Origin: Rhodoferax sp.
GTDB lineage: Bacteria; Pseudomonadota; Gammaproteobacteria; Burkholderiales; Burkholderiaceae_C
Assembly: GCA_016463455.1 (NCBI GenBank)
Contig: JAEMRG010000037.1
Location: 5,708 to 11,976 of the forward strand
Direction of reading: 5' to 3'
DNA length: 6,269 bases
Under the pieces are notes generated by a model that worked only from the letters and a program-made list of their open reading frames with translations, did no database searches and was not told where the DNA came from. The position numbers and the translations under genes are program-made. The number at the start of each line of letters is the position of its first letter. The first letter of the stretch is position 1. Positions 5,972 through 6,269 of the stretch are shown here, one piece after another.

Positions 5972-6269
5972 GTGGATGCAGCCATGCCCTGATGCCGCAA
6001 AAGCGCGTCCATGCTGGGTTCGCGGCCGCGAAAGGCTTTGAAAGACTCCATGGCGGGGCGGCTGCCGCCAGCTTCCAAGATGGCGTGCAGGTATTTTTTG
6101 CCGGTGGCCGGGTCGGGCGTGCCCTCGGCATCGGCGCTTTCTTCAAAAGCGGCATAGGCGTCTGCGCTGAGCACTTCGGCCCATTTGTAGCTGTAGTAGC
6201 CCGCTGCGTAGCCGCCCGCAAAAATATGGCTAAAGGTGTGCACTGAGCGGTTGAATTCCGGGCTGGACA
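5968..6269 (-). CDS. prlC: Oligopeptidase A (M3 family zinc metallopeptidase), C-terminal fragment
   Basis: The minus-strand frame runs in from the window edge to a TAA at 5970-5968, giving 99 residues. It reads FSHIFAGGYAAGYYSYKW then AEVLSADAY, and ends with AFRGREPSMDALLRHQGM. These are hallmark C-terminal segments of PrlC/OpdA, a cytoplasmic endopeptidase (EC 3.4.24.70) that degrades short peptides, including cleaved signal peptides. The His and the Tyr cluster of the glycine-rich loop (bases about 6187-6234) match residues that in thimet oligopeptidase, a relative, help bind substrate and stabilise the transition state. The HExxH zinc site lies outside the window. The GTG at 6243 is internal, because conserved sequence continues upstream of it. 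The stop overlaps that of the receptor gene on the other strand, so any terminator for either gene must lie inside the other. Confidence 0.93.
   Translation of the reverse strand, partial: SSPEFNRSVHTFSHIFAGGYAAGYYSYKWAEVLSADAYAAFEESADAEGTPDPATGKKYLHAILEAGGSRPAMESFKAFRGREPSMDALLRHQGMAAST

Noticed and set aside
6019..6032. Perfect 14-base palindrome TTCGCGGCCGCGAA
   Set aside because: It encodes the conserved FRGRE stretch of PrlC with GC-rich codons, so the symmetry is most likely a by-product of coding. It was not called as a terminator because no T-run is near.

Overview
The window looks like ordinary chromosome from a betaproteobacterium of the order Burkholderiales, probably Comamonadaceae (a Rhodoferax- or Polaromonas-like organism). 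This rests on the type of DNA ligase and oligopeptidase A at the two edges, the GC-rich codon use of three of the four genes, and two outer-membrane TonB-dependent receptors, which place it among Gram-negatives. The placement is from recognition of protein families, not from a database search.

Layout, left to right. Bases 1-221 hold the C-terminal end of an ATP-dependent DNA ligase (+). Bases 222-584 are non-coding: the first 200 bases carry five consecutive potential stem-loops, and the last 140 are AT-rich leader with a candidate promoter and a clear ribosome binding site. Bases 585-3593 (+) encode a 1002-residue Oar-like TonB-dependent receptor with an N-terminal carboxypeptidase-regulatory-like domain. 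The 170-base gap that follows contains a strong GC-rich hairpin (3630-3680). Bases 3764-5971 (+) encode a second, unrelated 735-residue TonB-dependent receptor. Bases 5968-6269 (-) hold the C-terminal 99 residues of oligopeptidase A (PrlC), whose stop codon overlaps that of the second receptor by four bases.

The two receptors would act in the outer membrane, importing scarce ligands with energy from the TonB-ExbB-ExbD complex. Neither is next to a TonB, ABC-transporter, sigma/anti-sigma or enzyme gene inside this window, so no substrate can be assigned. They belong to different subfamilies and the hairpin lies between them, so they are probably separate transcription units. The ligase (DNA joining) and PrlC (peptide degradation) are housekeeping-type flanks with no evident functional link. 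The first receptor is visibly poorer in G+C than its neighbours and may be an acquired gene. I found no CRISPR, tRNA, rRNA, insertion sequence or clear novel system.
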